The notes beneath the pieces are model-generated. The model saw nothing but the letters and a program-made list of their open reading frames with translations. It searched no databases and was not told where the DNA came from. The position numbers and the translations under genes are program-made. Of a stretch of 64,000 nucleotides of DNA, positions 49,844 to 61,123 are shown in pieces. Position 1 is the stretch's first letter; the number at the start of each line of letters is the position of its first letter. The stretch comes from Lactuca virosa. Taxonomy: Eukaryota > Streptophyta > Magnoliopsida > Asterales > Asteraceae. The DNA is taken from the NCBI GenBank assembly GCA_928212115.1, contig CAKMRJ010003334.1:22698736-22762735 (forward strand), read 5' to 3'.

Positions 49844-52172
49844 TGTGACAACCCGAAATTTCAAGCCAATTTAACGAATTCCAGTCGAACCTTGTAACCC
49901 GTTTTCAGTTAATAAAATATCTTCGAAAATAAAATGTTCAAAAAGTCTCAATTGGGTTGTCTAAATGATAGATATCGTTTCAAGGTTTTCAGAGATATCC
50001 AGATCACTCGAATCCGAGTTATAACGAAGAAGTTATGACCAACCGAAGATTCGTGTAAAACCCGGTAAAACCCTACTAAACGTAAAAACGTGAAGTTTCA
50101 ATAAAACACTTTTTAGACTTAAGTATCTAAGTGAAAGTCAAAGATATCATTAAACCGTAAACATACATAAAAAGAACGCCCAAATCTGACTTCATATGAG
50201 GAAGTTATGATTTTTCGAAGTTTCGGACATAGCAGTAGACAGCTAAAAACTCGAAATCGAGATCGAGCGACCTTTTGCCAACATGACCTAAACGAGAATC
50301 GAAGATCTCATCAATGGTATTACAACGGTAAAAAGTCTGACGAAAACGGACGTCGGATGAAGAAGTTATGGATTTTTAACGGACTGTTCCTGTCCCGGCC
50401 TGTTAAAAACATATAATTAAAAATAAAATCAAAACCAGCCGACGAAGTCTAAATGAAAGTTATAGAGTACATTCTCACCTACGAGTGCATATAAAGAACG
50501 CAAAAACAGAGCTCATATGCGAAAGTTATGGATTGTTCAAGTTCGAGGCACACAAACCAAGAGGATTTACGCCCAGCGTACCCTCGTACGCCCAGCGTAC
50601 TCGGGTGCTAGGCCTCGGTCCGTCCACGTCGCTCCGGGTCCCATCCAATGCTCCGTTCAAGGATGCGGTAATCCATGACGCATGTGAACACCCAGCGTAA
50701 CCTCGCTGGTACGCCCCGCGTACGCGAGGGTTCCAGCCCCCTTATAAAAGGGATGCGACAGTTCCGGGCAAAATGGCTCATTTTCTCTCCTTCTCTTGCG
50801 ATTTTTCCCCGTTTTGCGTGCAAGAAATATCCCAAAGCCCCGGTATTCACATCCAAGTTCCGAAGGAAGGTTTTACGCTCCCGATATTCCCGAGAATCCC
50901 GAGAAATTTGCTTTCTCCTATCGAAGTTCTGCTCGGTTTTCGTCTCACCTTCTTCAATCTATCAAGTGAGTTCATACCCCTACAACACACACTTCAAATA
51001 CATTTTAAATGCTTTTTAAATACCTTTAAGGGGGGAAATACAAGTACACACGCGGTTATCCTCCTGTGAAAAACATCGATCTTTTGCTATACTTTTTGTT
51101 ATATAATAAATAATATGTGATTTATAACTATCATGTGAAAACGTTCTCATACAACATATCACGATAACACTTTGTTCCTTTTGAAATGAAACATGTTGTT
51201 ATATAGTTATCAAACACTTTATTTATATTTTGAGTATAAATGTTCAATAATGTAATTACAAATGTTATACTTTACATACAAAGCCGACACTACACTAGGG
51301 TTTATCATACGAACGAATCATACATTTGGAAAAACTATAATAGGTATAGTTTACTAGATATTCATGAGATTTTACATACTATAAGTACTATATCAAGGAA
51401 ATACTTTCATATACAAGAACAAATGGACTTTTCATACGTATATCTTTTGATACTAAGTTTTGTGAGACATTCAACTTTGCATACTTTCAAGTATGCAGTT
51501 GAAGTCCTGTATTATATACTATAATCTATTGTAGGGAGAGTGTGATACTTGTGTATAGATCTATACGGGATTGACAATCCCGCACCTAAGCTGTTAGCTA
51601 CACTTAGACCGGCAGGTCTGGGGTGACAAACGTCATAACATTCCAACGCCTGAAGAACGTTGTGACAGGCAGTCTAGGTCAATAGCATGGTTATAAAACT
51701 CACATGGAGTATTAAAAACACGTTGATTTACGGGGTTATCAAATGCCTTAGCGATTTTATACGTACATAAATCTACTATTCTAGGCATGAAAAACACTAT
51801 TACATTACAGTTTTGAAACTTTTAAACTACCACACACTTATGGAAAAGTATTGGATTTCTAGAGGCAAACATTCAAAACAGTCGGGTCTTGGTAGAAGAC
51901 TACTTTTATACTAGTAGGAAATATGGGATTTTCTAGGAGTTTTCAAACATCTACAAACAATTTCATTCGAAATTTATTCAAACATTGACATTAAATACTT
52001 ATGAACTCACCAACTTAAATGTTGATCTACTCTTTCAAATCTACTTGTATTTCTCATGGATTCAGTAATACAGGTAAACATCAGCTTTACGCTAAGGCGT
52101 CGGTTTAAAACTCATTTTGTCATCATATTGTAATTTGTTTTGAAACAAGTATCTTTCAACAATGTAACTTTT

Positions 52173-52258
<86 letters not shown>

Positions 52259-52355
52259 TTGTTTTACTTTCTTTACTATGTATTCAATTGTTGCGATACT
52301 ACATGAAGTCATCCGCCCTCGAATGTTTCCGCCGTTCTGGTTTGGGGGTGTGACA
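49844..52355 (+). repeat. 3' LTR of the Gypsy element (2512 bp)
   Basis: It matches 26177-28659. Its extra length comes mainly from an AT expansion at 52176-52253, where the 5' LTR has only about 7 AT units (28545-28558), partly offset by small deletions such as one near 52088. It ends GGTGTGACA, followed by CTTAT. Confidence 0.92.
52176..52253. repeat. (AT)n microsatellite in the 3' LTR
   Basis: About 38 AT units at a site where the sister LTR carries about 7, so the expansion followed insertion of the element (or the 5' copy contracted). Confidence 0.95.
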
Positions 52356-52651
52356 CTTATGAACTCACCAACTTTCTATGTTGACGCTTTTCAAAATGAC
52401 TTGTATTCTCAGGAAACCAGTAAGCAGACACTCGAGCATGGATTTTGAATATTTTTTTTGCATTATGAGTTTTACATTTCCGTCGTTTTCGTGTAGCATT
52501 TGAACAAATACAAATTGTAATCTTTGAAGATTGTAAACTTAATGTGTGTTGTTTGGTTGCTATGTTTCATTTATATCTAATTGTTTTGATACTACACAAT
52601 GACGTCATCCGCCTCCGAACATTTCCGCCGTCCTGGTTCGGGGGTGTGACA
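52356..52651 (+). mobile_element. LTR-like long repeat, copy 2, third segment (3' end)
   Basis: After the Gypsy insertion the outer repeat resumes with CTTAT and runs to 'tggttcgggggtgtgaca'. It resembles the last 350 bp of the Gypsy LTR ('gaactcaccaactt', 'gacgtcatccgcc', 'catttccgccgt'), so the outer element belongs to a related LTR family. Confidence 0.65.
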
Positions 52652-53691
52652 AAGTTGAATTCATTTATAGGGTATAGTGTCTGCTTTAGTTCATCCCCAA
52701 TCCATATTATCCTATAACACCTGCATTATATTCATAATCCATTTAGAATATTTGAAATTGTACAAACTAAAGGAGTTGAAATTATGAAATTAATGATATA
52801 AAGGGATTTAATTACCATCTAGCAAGAGTAAACTAAATGAGTGAAATTTATGAAAGGAATAACATAAAAGATTTAATTACCATGCAGGAGTAGGTTTTGT
52901 TTCATCATTCTTGGCAAATTTTCATTTGGGAACACTATAGTTTCTAATAAAACAAAAAAACTACAACTTTTAATAAATCAAATAACAAATAGTATGAAAA
53001 ACACTATAACTTTTAATAAAATAAAAAAAAAGTACATCATTATAACATTTACATCAAACAAAACTTATTAAACACTTATAAATCATTCAAAATGAATATT
53101 TAGAAATCAACATGCATTTGATATATAGAAACATTGTTATAATAAATTTGTGTTGAATTAACCATTGATGCAACAAAACTTATTTGTTTTAGCTATTTCA
53201 TTTTGAATAACAAATTTTTTCAAACATATAATTTTTTAATCAAAACTTACTTATATACTATTAATATAGCTACAATGTGTATAATAAATATGTGGAAAAT
53301 AAAAAATTATTGCACATTAATAACCATAAGTTTAAAAAACTTTTGAATGTAGTGTAAAATATTAAGGCAAATTACATTAAATTTGAAATCATAATTACAT
53401 TTAAATAAAAAAAACTATTGAATTGTAGTGGGAGTTATAAAGTCTTGCTTTGTTCCCAATAATGTAATATAAATATTAACAATTGTGTGTTATAAAAACA
53501 ATATTATAAGTATTTATCATTGAAATAATAATTTTTATATTAATTTGTAACTAATATTATAATAACTTTTAGTATACGATAAGAAGGATATAAAAAGTTG
53601 TGTTTGAATCAAATTGAATTAAGTTTTTGATTTAAAATTATTTTAAACCATAGGCATTTTAAACTAATTTATAAATATTTTTTATTTCCTA

Positions 53692-53780
<89 letters not shown>

Positions 53781-54213
53781 GGGACCATACTTAGGAACAA
53801 TAAAGTTCTGAAGGTTTTGGCAAAATAGGTCCCTTGTTTATGTACATATATTAAAAAAAAGCATCCATTTTCTGCTTTGGGTTTTTTTGTCATTGTCCAT
53901 ATTTTTGCTAGACACGTGTTGTTGTGTTTTTGCTTCACTGTTTTCTCAACTAATGATATTCGGATCTCTGTAATTGTAATTTAACCTCTCATCCACCGCT
54001 TCTTCTCAATTCACAAAACTTTCAACCTGTCGGCGATCCAGTTTCTTTCTTCCACAGCTCCCTACAATTCTCCAAACCTTCTCCTCTCTTTCTTTTGAAA
54101 GAAATTGACACATAAATGCCACAAATCGAACTTACTGTAGTTCTGAGTTCTCTATCCCTCTATGATAAGCGCCACCAGCGCAGAAGTGTTCAATTGAAGC
54201 ATCGATTAACGAG
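52652..54213. other. AT-rich intergenic sequence and possible 5' flank of a gene fragment
   Basis: No coding sequence is seen. An (ATT)n(AT)n microsatellite occupies 53692-53774. The less AT-rich part 53880-54213, with CT-rich runs, looks like the 5' UTR/promoter of the fragment at 54214. Confidence 0.5.
53692..53774. repeat. Compound (ATT)n(AT)n microsatellite
   Basis: About ten ATT units run into about 26 AT units. Confidence 0.95.
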
Positions 54214-54490
54214 ATGATGGGACCAGATCCGAAGGAACTTCCAAAGGATGTTATTTCTAGGGTTTTCTCGTCCTCGCTTAACAACTCCTGTGAAATTGTT
54301 TCTCTTCCTGATGATAAGTTTTCAGGTTATGTTGTGTTTATTCCTTTTCCACCTCCAACCAGCTTGCCTTTGCCTACTTTTTCACTCCAACTAAAGCTCA
54401 GTTTCAACGCGGAGGCGGCCGCAACATGATCCGGTGTCGATGGCGAAGCTACTGATAGCCTCCGACGCCTTCTCCGACTTCGGTATTTGA
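54214..54490 (+). pseudogene. 5' fragment of an unidentified plant gene, frameshifted
   Basis: The frame from the ATG at 54214 reads MMGPDPKELPKDVISRVFS, then LPDDKFSGYVVFIPFPPP and a proline/leucine-rich stretch, to a TGA at 54427-54429. Shifting frame by one near 54423 extends it as HDPVSMAKLLIASDAFSDFG to a stop at 54488-54490. The codon-like composition and the continuation across the shift argue for a genuine first exon that has lost its frame. I do not recognise the family. Nothing downstream continues the protein, and a MULE begins 130 bp later. It could instead be a captured gene piece. Confidence 0.45.
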
Positions 54491-54623
54491 TTAAATTGTG
54501 TACTTTTGTTGCTGCTGTTCCTTTATGCATGCCACTGTAGTACATAACTAGAAGGTATAAAAGAAGAAAAAGAAAGGCTATATTTTGATGCTTTTTCTGA
54601 TCTTCTTCTACACTTTTTCTAAA

Positions 54624-54843
54624 GACAAAACTGCACAAATGGTCCCTGTGGTTAGCTGAAAATTGCCACTTTGGTCCAAAAAGGTTTGGACTAGCACCAG
54701 AGGTCCAAACTTTTCATTTTGTTGCGAGTTTATCCCAGTTTTCTATAAAAATTTTCATAATGACTATTTTACCCTTGGTACTTTCTTTTTCTATTTATTT
54801 ATTTATTTAAATATTTATTCTGATTAAAAGAAAATTAAAAAAG

Positions 54844-54889
<46 letters not shown>

Positions 54890-56025
54890 ACACACACACA
54901 CTTAATACTCAACAATCCAAAATACCCCATCATCGATCAAAGCTGTTGCTTCCTCCCTCCGCCGTCCCCATCTCCCTTCACCTTTTTTCTCATCGAAGAG
55001 CATCAGAACGACACACAACAGGCAGTTGGGAACGCTACCTGCCACCACCATCTTAACCCACCTCCTCCTTCGAATACCATAACCCCTCCATCACCGGTGT
55101 CACCTCTCACTGTCTTCATTCGTTGTTCACAACCGAAGAAGAGGAAGAAAGAGGAAAAGCTGTCATCGATCGATGTTGTCGCCGTGAGTTCAATCACCAT
55201 CGGCTGTCATCGCCGCCTCCCTCTCCCTCTCGTTTTCTTCTTCTGGTTTTTATTGAAACATCATTCCTAATTTGGGGATCTTTCTAGGTCTTGATCTAGA
55301 TCACTCTATGATTTTCTAATTGAAGTGTGTGTTGGGTGGATTATGTTTATTGTTTAAGTTGCAGATTAAATGAAAAGAGACAAGGAAAAAGAGACCGGGG
55401 GTGTTTGTGTTTGGTCTGTCAGTCAAACGAAAAGGAATGGGTCTTCGATTCCCATCTGATCGGAGACGAAAAGGGATCGAAAGCAACAACAGTCTTCTTT
55501 CTTTCTTCCTTTCCTGATTCGCTATAAAGCACGAAGGAGGAGTCGATTTTTCCGACGATTCAAGCCTTAAATCGGGGTTGTGGGGGTTGAAAAGGGTAGT
55601 AACAGCCGGAAAGGGTGCTTGTGGTGGTGTTTCTTGGCAGAAGGAGGAAGGGAAGGGGATATGGAGGTGGCGACAATGGAGAACCGGGAAAACATCACTG
55701 GTGATTCTAGTTCTTCGATAGGGGAAGGAGACGAATGTGATGACAGTTGCTGAGAGGCCTATGAAGGGGTATCGGGATAGTACAACAACAATTCCGGGGG
55801 GTTTTAACAGCGGGTGCTCGTTGGAACTGCTTTTGATTCGAGTTTGTTGTTGTTTGGTTCGGTTTTTGAATCTGCATCTAGATCGATTTCATGGATTTTT
55901 TTCTTATTGCTTTATGGGTGTTTATCCATCTAGATCGATTCAAGAATCCAAATAAAATTTTTGTATTATTATCTTTTGATAATTCAGATTTTTAGGGTAT
56001 TTTCCATTGTAATGTTCTAGGTGAT

Positions 56026-56069
<44 letters not shown>

Positions 56070-56294
56070 TTTTATTTTTTATTTTTTATTTTTATTTTAA
56101 ATCAAGAAAACAATTAAGAAAAAAGAGAAAATCATATTAATAAGGGCAAATCCGTCATTTTGAAAAAAATCATAACAAATTGGACCAAACAAGCAACAAA
56201 ATGAAAAGTTTGGACCTCTGGTGCTAGTCCAAACTTTTTTTGACCAAAGTGGCAATTTTCAACAAACCACAGGGACCATTTGTGCAGTTTAGTC
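54624..56294. mobile_element. Mutator-like element (MULE), non-autonomous, possible Pack-MULE
   Basis: Long terminal inverted repeats start GAC(A/T)AAACTGCACAAATGG and are about 90% identical over the first 95-100 bp, with weaker similarity to about 250 bp including a CT run (54850-54887) facing a GA run (56030-56063). A perfect 9-bp duplication TTTTCTAAA lies on both sides (54615-54623 and 56295-56303), the hallmark of Mutator elements. The interior (about 54900-56000) is much less AT-rich than the flanks and looks gene-like (CCACCACC-, GAAGGAGGAAG-rich), suggesting captured host sequence. I could identify no transposase and no parent gene. Confidence 0.88.
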
Positions 56295-56303
56295 TTTTCT
56301 AAA

Positions 56304-56726
56304 TTAAAAATGAAATTGTATGATTATTAGGGTTCTTGTGACTCTTGTGTAATTTCCTGTAATCTGTTTTATCTGCCTGGGTTTTTTTCTTGGCAGTACA
56401 CAAGACTAATTTTCAATTTGTAATGAAATGTTGTTTCAATATTTCCTTATTTTGTTAATCTTGTAATGATCTCAAATTTATGACTGTTTCCTTTTTGAGG
56501 TTCAAATTAAAAATGATATGGTGTTATTTTTATACGTATAATTATACAATCAGTATGATAAACCATAAGTACAAGCTCCATTTAATGAAAGATATATTGT
56601 TTAACAAATCAACAAAAAATTATAACTTTTGGCTGACACTTTTTCAATTAAAATTTCAAATAAAATAAAGTAACTTGATTTTTATTGTTAATTTTTAATG
56701 TCAATCATCTGGAAAAAGTTTTTTAT
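56304..56726. other. AT-rich intergenic sequence, no gene seen
   Basis: Ordinary AT-rich DNA follows the MULE; the short frame at 56480-56668 has no recognisable features. Confidence 0.45.
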
Positions 56727-57640
56727 TGTAACATCCCGACAACCAGGTATGAAATTTTAAGGATTTTATGCATTTCATGAGACCTACTCGACGAGTTGGA
56801 GGCCCCAACTCGTAGTGTAGAAGCTAAGTAGGCCTCGTGAATTTTAGAACCTACTCGACGAGTTGAGGGTTGTGTATGAAAACCCTAATTTTTAGGGTTT
56901 GCATCCTATTTAAGGACCTTATAGTTCATATGCATCCTCTCTCATCGTCCCATTGCCCTCAGAAATCCTATTTTGTGCTTCATACCTCATTGTGTATGTG
57001 AGAGAGCCTGGAAGTGACTTTTGGTAAATCTTTTTGAAGGAAACTCAAAGATGGAGGAGCTTGGATCGAGAAGAAGGCTATAGATCTGACATCTACTCTG
57101 TTTTTGGCAACCAACTTGAGGTATAAAGTTGCTACCTTGACCGCTTCTTGCTTATGTCTCCTCTTATGAATGAATATGGTCATTTTTGGTGCAAAATGGA
57201 GTTACGCTCGGGTTTGAGCTTGTCATGAGGACATGGTTTCAGATCTGGACTCCTCTAGGCCTCCTTAGGCCTAAAGACTCATGCTTTATCAAGCTATGGC
57301 CATCCTTCATGCCCTAAACCTCTTATTAAGATTGTTTGTAGTATTTTAGCCCCTTAATGTCATGCATGGACGTAAAGCTTGCAGCTTTACATGGTATCAC
57401 AGCCTTAGAAGACCAAATTTATAGTTTGGAGGTGTTAGGCTGGTTGAAAAACAACTGGAGTAATTAAGAACAAGAAAACTCGACGAGTTGCATAGCCAAC
57501 TCGCGAGTTGGATTGGATTTTCCCGTTTTCCAGGATTCTGAGCGGACTCGGCGAGTTGATGAGATAACTCGACGAGTAGTTAGGGTTTTTCCAGTTTTCT
57601 GAGTTCTGAAGGAACTCGACGAGTCAGTATAAATCTGTAA
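56727..57640 (+). mobile_element. LTR fragment of the TGTAACACCC family, + orientation
   Basis: It starts TGTAACATCCC and runs collinearly with the reverse complement of the LTRs at 34770-36693 and 59540-61799. ACTCGNCGAGT motifs occur six times (first near 56786, last near 57611). The conserved hairpin is at 57370-57392, and 'atttaaggacc' and a similar leader are present. The match is lost after about 57640, so only the first about 0.9 kb (U3 side) of an LTR remains. No right-hand terminus or TSD was found. Confidence 0.7.
57370..57392. other. Conserved LTR hairpin, variant with compensatory change
   Basis: ACGTAAAGCT-TGC-AGCTTTACAT. Compared with 36035-36059 and 61124-61148, the innermost pairs change T-A to C-G on both arms (AAGTT/AACTT to AAGCT/AGCTT), which keeps the stem. 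Confidence 0.75.
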
Positions 57641-58470
57641 TTTTTTTGTATTATTAATGTATCAAATACGTATTTTTTCTTGTCATATTATTCATATATT
57701 AAATAAAAATTGCTCTATATAAATGTATTTCTATATGTAAAATCTCACACAAAATACATATTTTTTTCGTATATATTGTATAAATTCACAACATATACAT
57801 TTTTAAATACAATTTAAATGTATAATTACATTTTTAAACATGTTCTTAAATGTTTAACAATATTTTTAAATGTATTTATATATTAAAAAAAATATTCATA
57901 TATTTAAAATATATTTATACATTTAAAAGCATATGTATACTTTTAGAAACATATTTTTAGAAGTATAAATATTTATTCTTATGTTTTTAGAAATTTAAAA
58001 CATCTAAACACGTAAAAATGTATGTATATAGGTAAAAGTATATTTTTTAAATGTATTTAAACCTCTAAAAGATATTTTAACCTTTTAATAATAATAATAA
58101 TAATGATAATAATAATAATAATAATAATTAACTCTTCAATAATAGTCGCTAGATTTAAAAGATTAGAGTTTAATCATAAAAATAGTTTCCTGCTGGTAAA
58201 TAACTTGGTTTCTATAAGGGGTGTCGAGGGTTCGAATCTTCGTGTCTCTTTATTTTCACTACACAGATTAATTTAAAGTAGTTTATACGTTATTTAGATA
58301 TGATATCATTCGTAAGAAATACGTTGTCAAAAAGGCGTATGCCTTGGTGGAAAGATAACCATCTTAAAAAACGTGAGGTTGCCAGTTCGATCCTCGAATG
58401 GGTTGCTTTTGTATCCCCAGTCGCATTCATTTTTCAAGAATACAAATACGTACTGACATGGAAGGCACAT
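57641..58470. other. AT-rich intergenic sequence with an (AAT)n run and tRNA-like B boxes
   Basis: An (AAT)n run with interruptions lies at 58087-58128. Two RNA polymerase III B-box-like strings occur: 'gagggttcgaatcttc' (about 58226) and 'gccagttcgatcctcg' (about 58381). Neither is part of a foldable tRNA, so SINE remnants are possible but unproven. Confidence 0.45.
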
Positions 58471-58830
58471 AAGCTTCACGTCAGACACAAATGTAGTCAC
58501 CAACACCTAAGCATGAAAGTCACCTGGAAACTGGATAAATGACAAATATGAACAAAAGGCTGTAAACGTGAGGCATAAAAGAACACAAAAAAGCTTCACG
58601 TCAGACACAAATGTAGTCACCAACACCTAAGCATGAAAGTCACCTGGAAACTGGATAAATGACAAATATGAACAAAAGGCTGTAAACGTGAGGCATAAAA
58701 GAACACAAAAAAGCTTCACGTCAGACACAAATGTAGTCACCAACACCTAAGCATGAAAGTCACCTGGAAACTGGATAAATGACAAATATGAACAAAAGGC
58801 TGTAAACGTGAGGCATAAAAGAACACAAAA
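58471..58830. repeat. 120-bp tandem repeat, three identical copies
   Basis: Units start at 58471, 58591 and 58711 with 'aagcttcacgtcagacacaa' and end in 'gaacacaaaa'. I see no difference among the three copies. The array stops precisely at 58830; the next bases, 'acgaacacaaaaatcaac', repeat only the end of the unit. No protein or RNA function is evident. Confidence 0.95.
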
Positions 58831-59309
58831 ACGAACACAAAAATCAACTTTGGGTAAAACCAAAACTTTCGTGCAAACTTAAAGATTTTTGTGGCATTAG
58901 CCCAATTTTTTTTGGATCCGCACCGATGGTATTTGACCTTTAATAACAAAACCTTTAGGATTAGACTTTAAATCAATAATAGGGTTGATAGAATAGGATT
59001 TTCCAGATGATGAAATCCAAGGAAGACGATTTTCCGGATAAAATCAACAACGTCGCCGGTGACGGCTTATTTGAATCTTCCAGATTACATCGGTTTCACT
59101 ATACAAAAAGAGACAGTGGTGATTTTCGGGAAGGTGACAGACCAAAATCAAAACCAAATCATTTTCCATAGTTCTGTCTCCCATCATGATTGTAGGCATT
59201 TTCAACGAGAGAAGGGGAATGTGGTTGTCGATGCATTTCTAGTTAGAAATAGGGACGTGTAGTAGATGTGTGGTTGTCGGTGTTTCCAACAAGAGAAAGG
59301 GAAGCCATG
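58831..59309. other. Intergenic sequence, possible gene fragment, unassigned
   Basis: Frames around 59000-59262 ('gatgaaatccaaggaagac...') have coding-like composition but no recognisable domain and no consistent extension. I see nothing else here. Confidence 0.4.
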
Positions 59310-59539
59310 CGTGTGAATAGACAAAATTGCAAAAATGGTCTCTGTGGTATGCAAATTTTTGGGGTTTTAGTCCAAACCCTGAGTTTTTTGGATTCATGGT
59401 CCTTTTAAAGTGATTTGTGTGCAGAATTGGTCCCTAGATTTAACTTCCGTTAACTTGTTGATGTTAACCCCCTCATGTGCCTCTCTCACATGAGGGTATA
59501 TTTGTCTTTTCACTTCTAAGTTTGCCATTGAAAAAAATA
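59310..59539. mobile_element. Orphan Mutator-like terminal sequence
   Basis: 'gacaaaattgcaaaaatggtctctgtggt' (59320-59348) resembles the terminal repeat of the MULE at 54624 ('gacaaaactgcacaaatggtccctgtggt'). It is followed by 'ggttttagtccaaaccctgag', a diverged version of the same layout. No opposite terminus was found before the LTR begins at 59540, so it is probably a truncated element. Confidence 0.4.
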
Positions 59540-59844
59540 TGTAACGCTCTAAAAATTCAAACCAATTTAAACTTTTCAAAAACAACCCATTTTCATTAAT
59601 TCATTACAAAAAGGTTTTCAATTCATTCATTATCAGAGTATTTCCCAGAATCACATCATAAGTACATAAAACATGAGGAGCGGTACGATCACGCCTTCGC
59701 ATTGCCACGATCTCCTGAAGTACCTGAAACAATACACCGAAAACTGTAAGCCCGAAAGCTTAGTGAGTTACCACCAAAATACCAACCACAATACCATACA
59801 CATATCATAACAAAAACACAGAACAGAACAGCCATGCACTTCGG

Positions 59845-60140
59845 GTCTACTGTGTGACTGGTCCGCCGCACCGAGCCTACAGTCCACCTGGTCCACCCTC
59901 CTGGTCTAGCCATATACATCGAGTCTACAGTGTGATTGGTCTGCCCGCACCGGGCCTTCAATCCACCAGGTCCACTCTCTGAGTCTACAGTATGACTGAT
60001 CCGCCCGCACCGGGCCTACAGTCGTCCTGGTCCACTCTCCGAGCCTCGGTACGTCTGGTCCGCCCTCTTGGGGCCTACAGCCTATCCGGACCGCTCGCTG
60101 GGCCTTCGGGATAACCGGTCCGCCCTGGGTATGTTGGCCT
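59845..60140. repeat. Minisatellite in LTR (about 30-bp units)
   Basis: Diverged units with core 'tggtccgcccgcaccgggcctacagtc' repeat about nine times with variable spacing. A related run lies outside the LTR at about 62880-63070. Confidence 0.75.
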
Positions 60141-60664
60141 ACAGCACAAAGCAGGACCCGCCTCAACCCAACCCCAGTCTAACAACCATGTGCACATAAA
60201 CATATAATCATATAACAATTCACAATTAATCAATCAATCTAGCAGATCACACACGTAGCACATCCCTACCAGGATACCGACCTAACCGGTCACTAGCATA
60301 GCATCATCCTATAACCCAGGATACCGACCCTAACCAGTTCTCTAACATATACCATCCTAACTACCAGGATGCAAACACAGCAAAGCAATAACATAACCAA
60401 TAACTACCCGGATTTCCATCCGATAAAGGGACAGCCTTGGTGCCGTAGACCCTGTCGATATACTGAGGATAACTCACCTCACAACTGCTGACTGAAGAGA
60501 TAAGATCACGCTGCTCCAACCTCCGACACGAACTCCACCACTGGACAACACCGAATTACTGAACTCAGTAAATATCAACAATTACCAAAATACCCCTGGA
60601 AGACAACTGGTCAACTCTTGGTCAAAGTCAAAGTCCTTAGTCAAAGTCAACTTCCTGACTGACT

Positions 60665-61040
60665 CTACTCGCCGAGTCAACCCTCTGACTCGTCGAGTCC
60701 CCATGCTCTGAAAATTCCCATATCGCGACTCAACTCGCCGAGTCGCCCCAAGACTCGCCGAGTCCAACAAACTCTGAGTTCCTTCATGGTCAACTCACCG
60801 AGTCATCCCTCGACTCACCGATTTACAACTCAACCAGAAAAGGTTGGGGTTCCATGACCAGACTCGCCGAGTCCAAGAACAGACTCGTCGAGTTCAAGGC
60901 AATCTTCAACAGACTCGCCGAGTTCCTGCCTTTCTTCATGCAACTCGTCGAGTAGACTCATGTGACTCGCCGAGTCACTACGCGACTCATGTCTAATCTC
61001 TAGTCCGACTCGCCGAGTCATCTCCCAGACTCGCCGAGTC
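60665..61040. repeat. Array of the palindrome ACTCGNCGAGT
   Basis: Eleven exact ACTCG-N-CGAGT copies plus near-matches fall in about 375 bp, with four more at about 61644-61740 in the same LTR. The central base is mostly C (or G on the other strand), sometimes T. Confidence 0.9.
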
Positions 61041-61123
61041 CATACGTAATACCTTCATTCAGACGATCACAGGCCAATCCATTGCTTCCAATACATAGAT
61101 CTGGACTCCTAGGGCCAGACCCA

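Larger units (their letters stand above)
26177..52355 (+). mobile_element. Ty3/Gypsy (chromovirus-type) LTR retrotransposon carrying a nested Copia element
   Basis: Two closely matching LTRs (26177-28659 and 49844-52355) begin TGTGACAACCC and end GGTGTGACA, and CTTAT flanks the whole (26172-26176 and 52356-52360). A primer-binding site follows the 5' LTR and a purine tract precedes the 3' LTR. Removing the Copia insertion (31175-48907 plus one GAATG) leaves about 8.4 kb. Coding remnants are a gag fragment with zinc knuckles, the N-terminal edge of reverse transcriptase and the integrase/chromodomain C-terminus. Protease, most of RT, RNase H and the integrase core are absent, so it could only have moved with help. 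The surviving 'TWEHEDQMKQKYPHLFP' tail is typical of plant chromoviruses; I lean to the Tekay/Del group. Confidence 0.9.

Noticed and set aside
52112..52448. Frames with IYIYIY runs
   Set aside because: Translation of the AT microsatellite in the Gypsy 3' LTR.
54327..55527. Frames inside and beside the MULE
   Set aside because: None shows a transposase or other domain; several overlap on both strands. The region is better described as MULE cargo.
58190..58440. tRNA genes or SINEs, from two B-box-like strings
   Set aside because: No matching A box at the right distance, no cloverleaf and no SINE tail or target duplication; kept only as a remark.
14340..58830. CRISPR-like reading of the repeat arrays (14340-14920, 22225-22545, 58471-58830)
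   Set aside because: Units are contiguous and long with no unique spacers, and the DNA is clearly plant nuclear.
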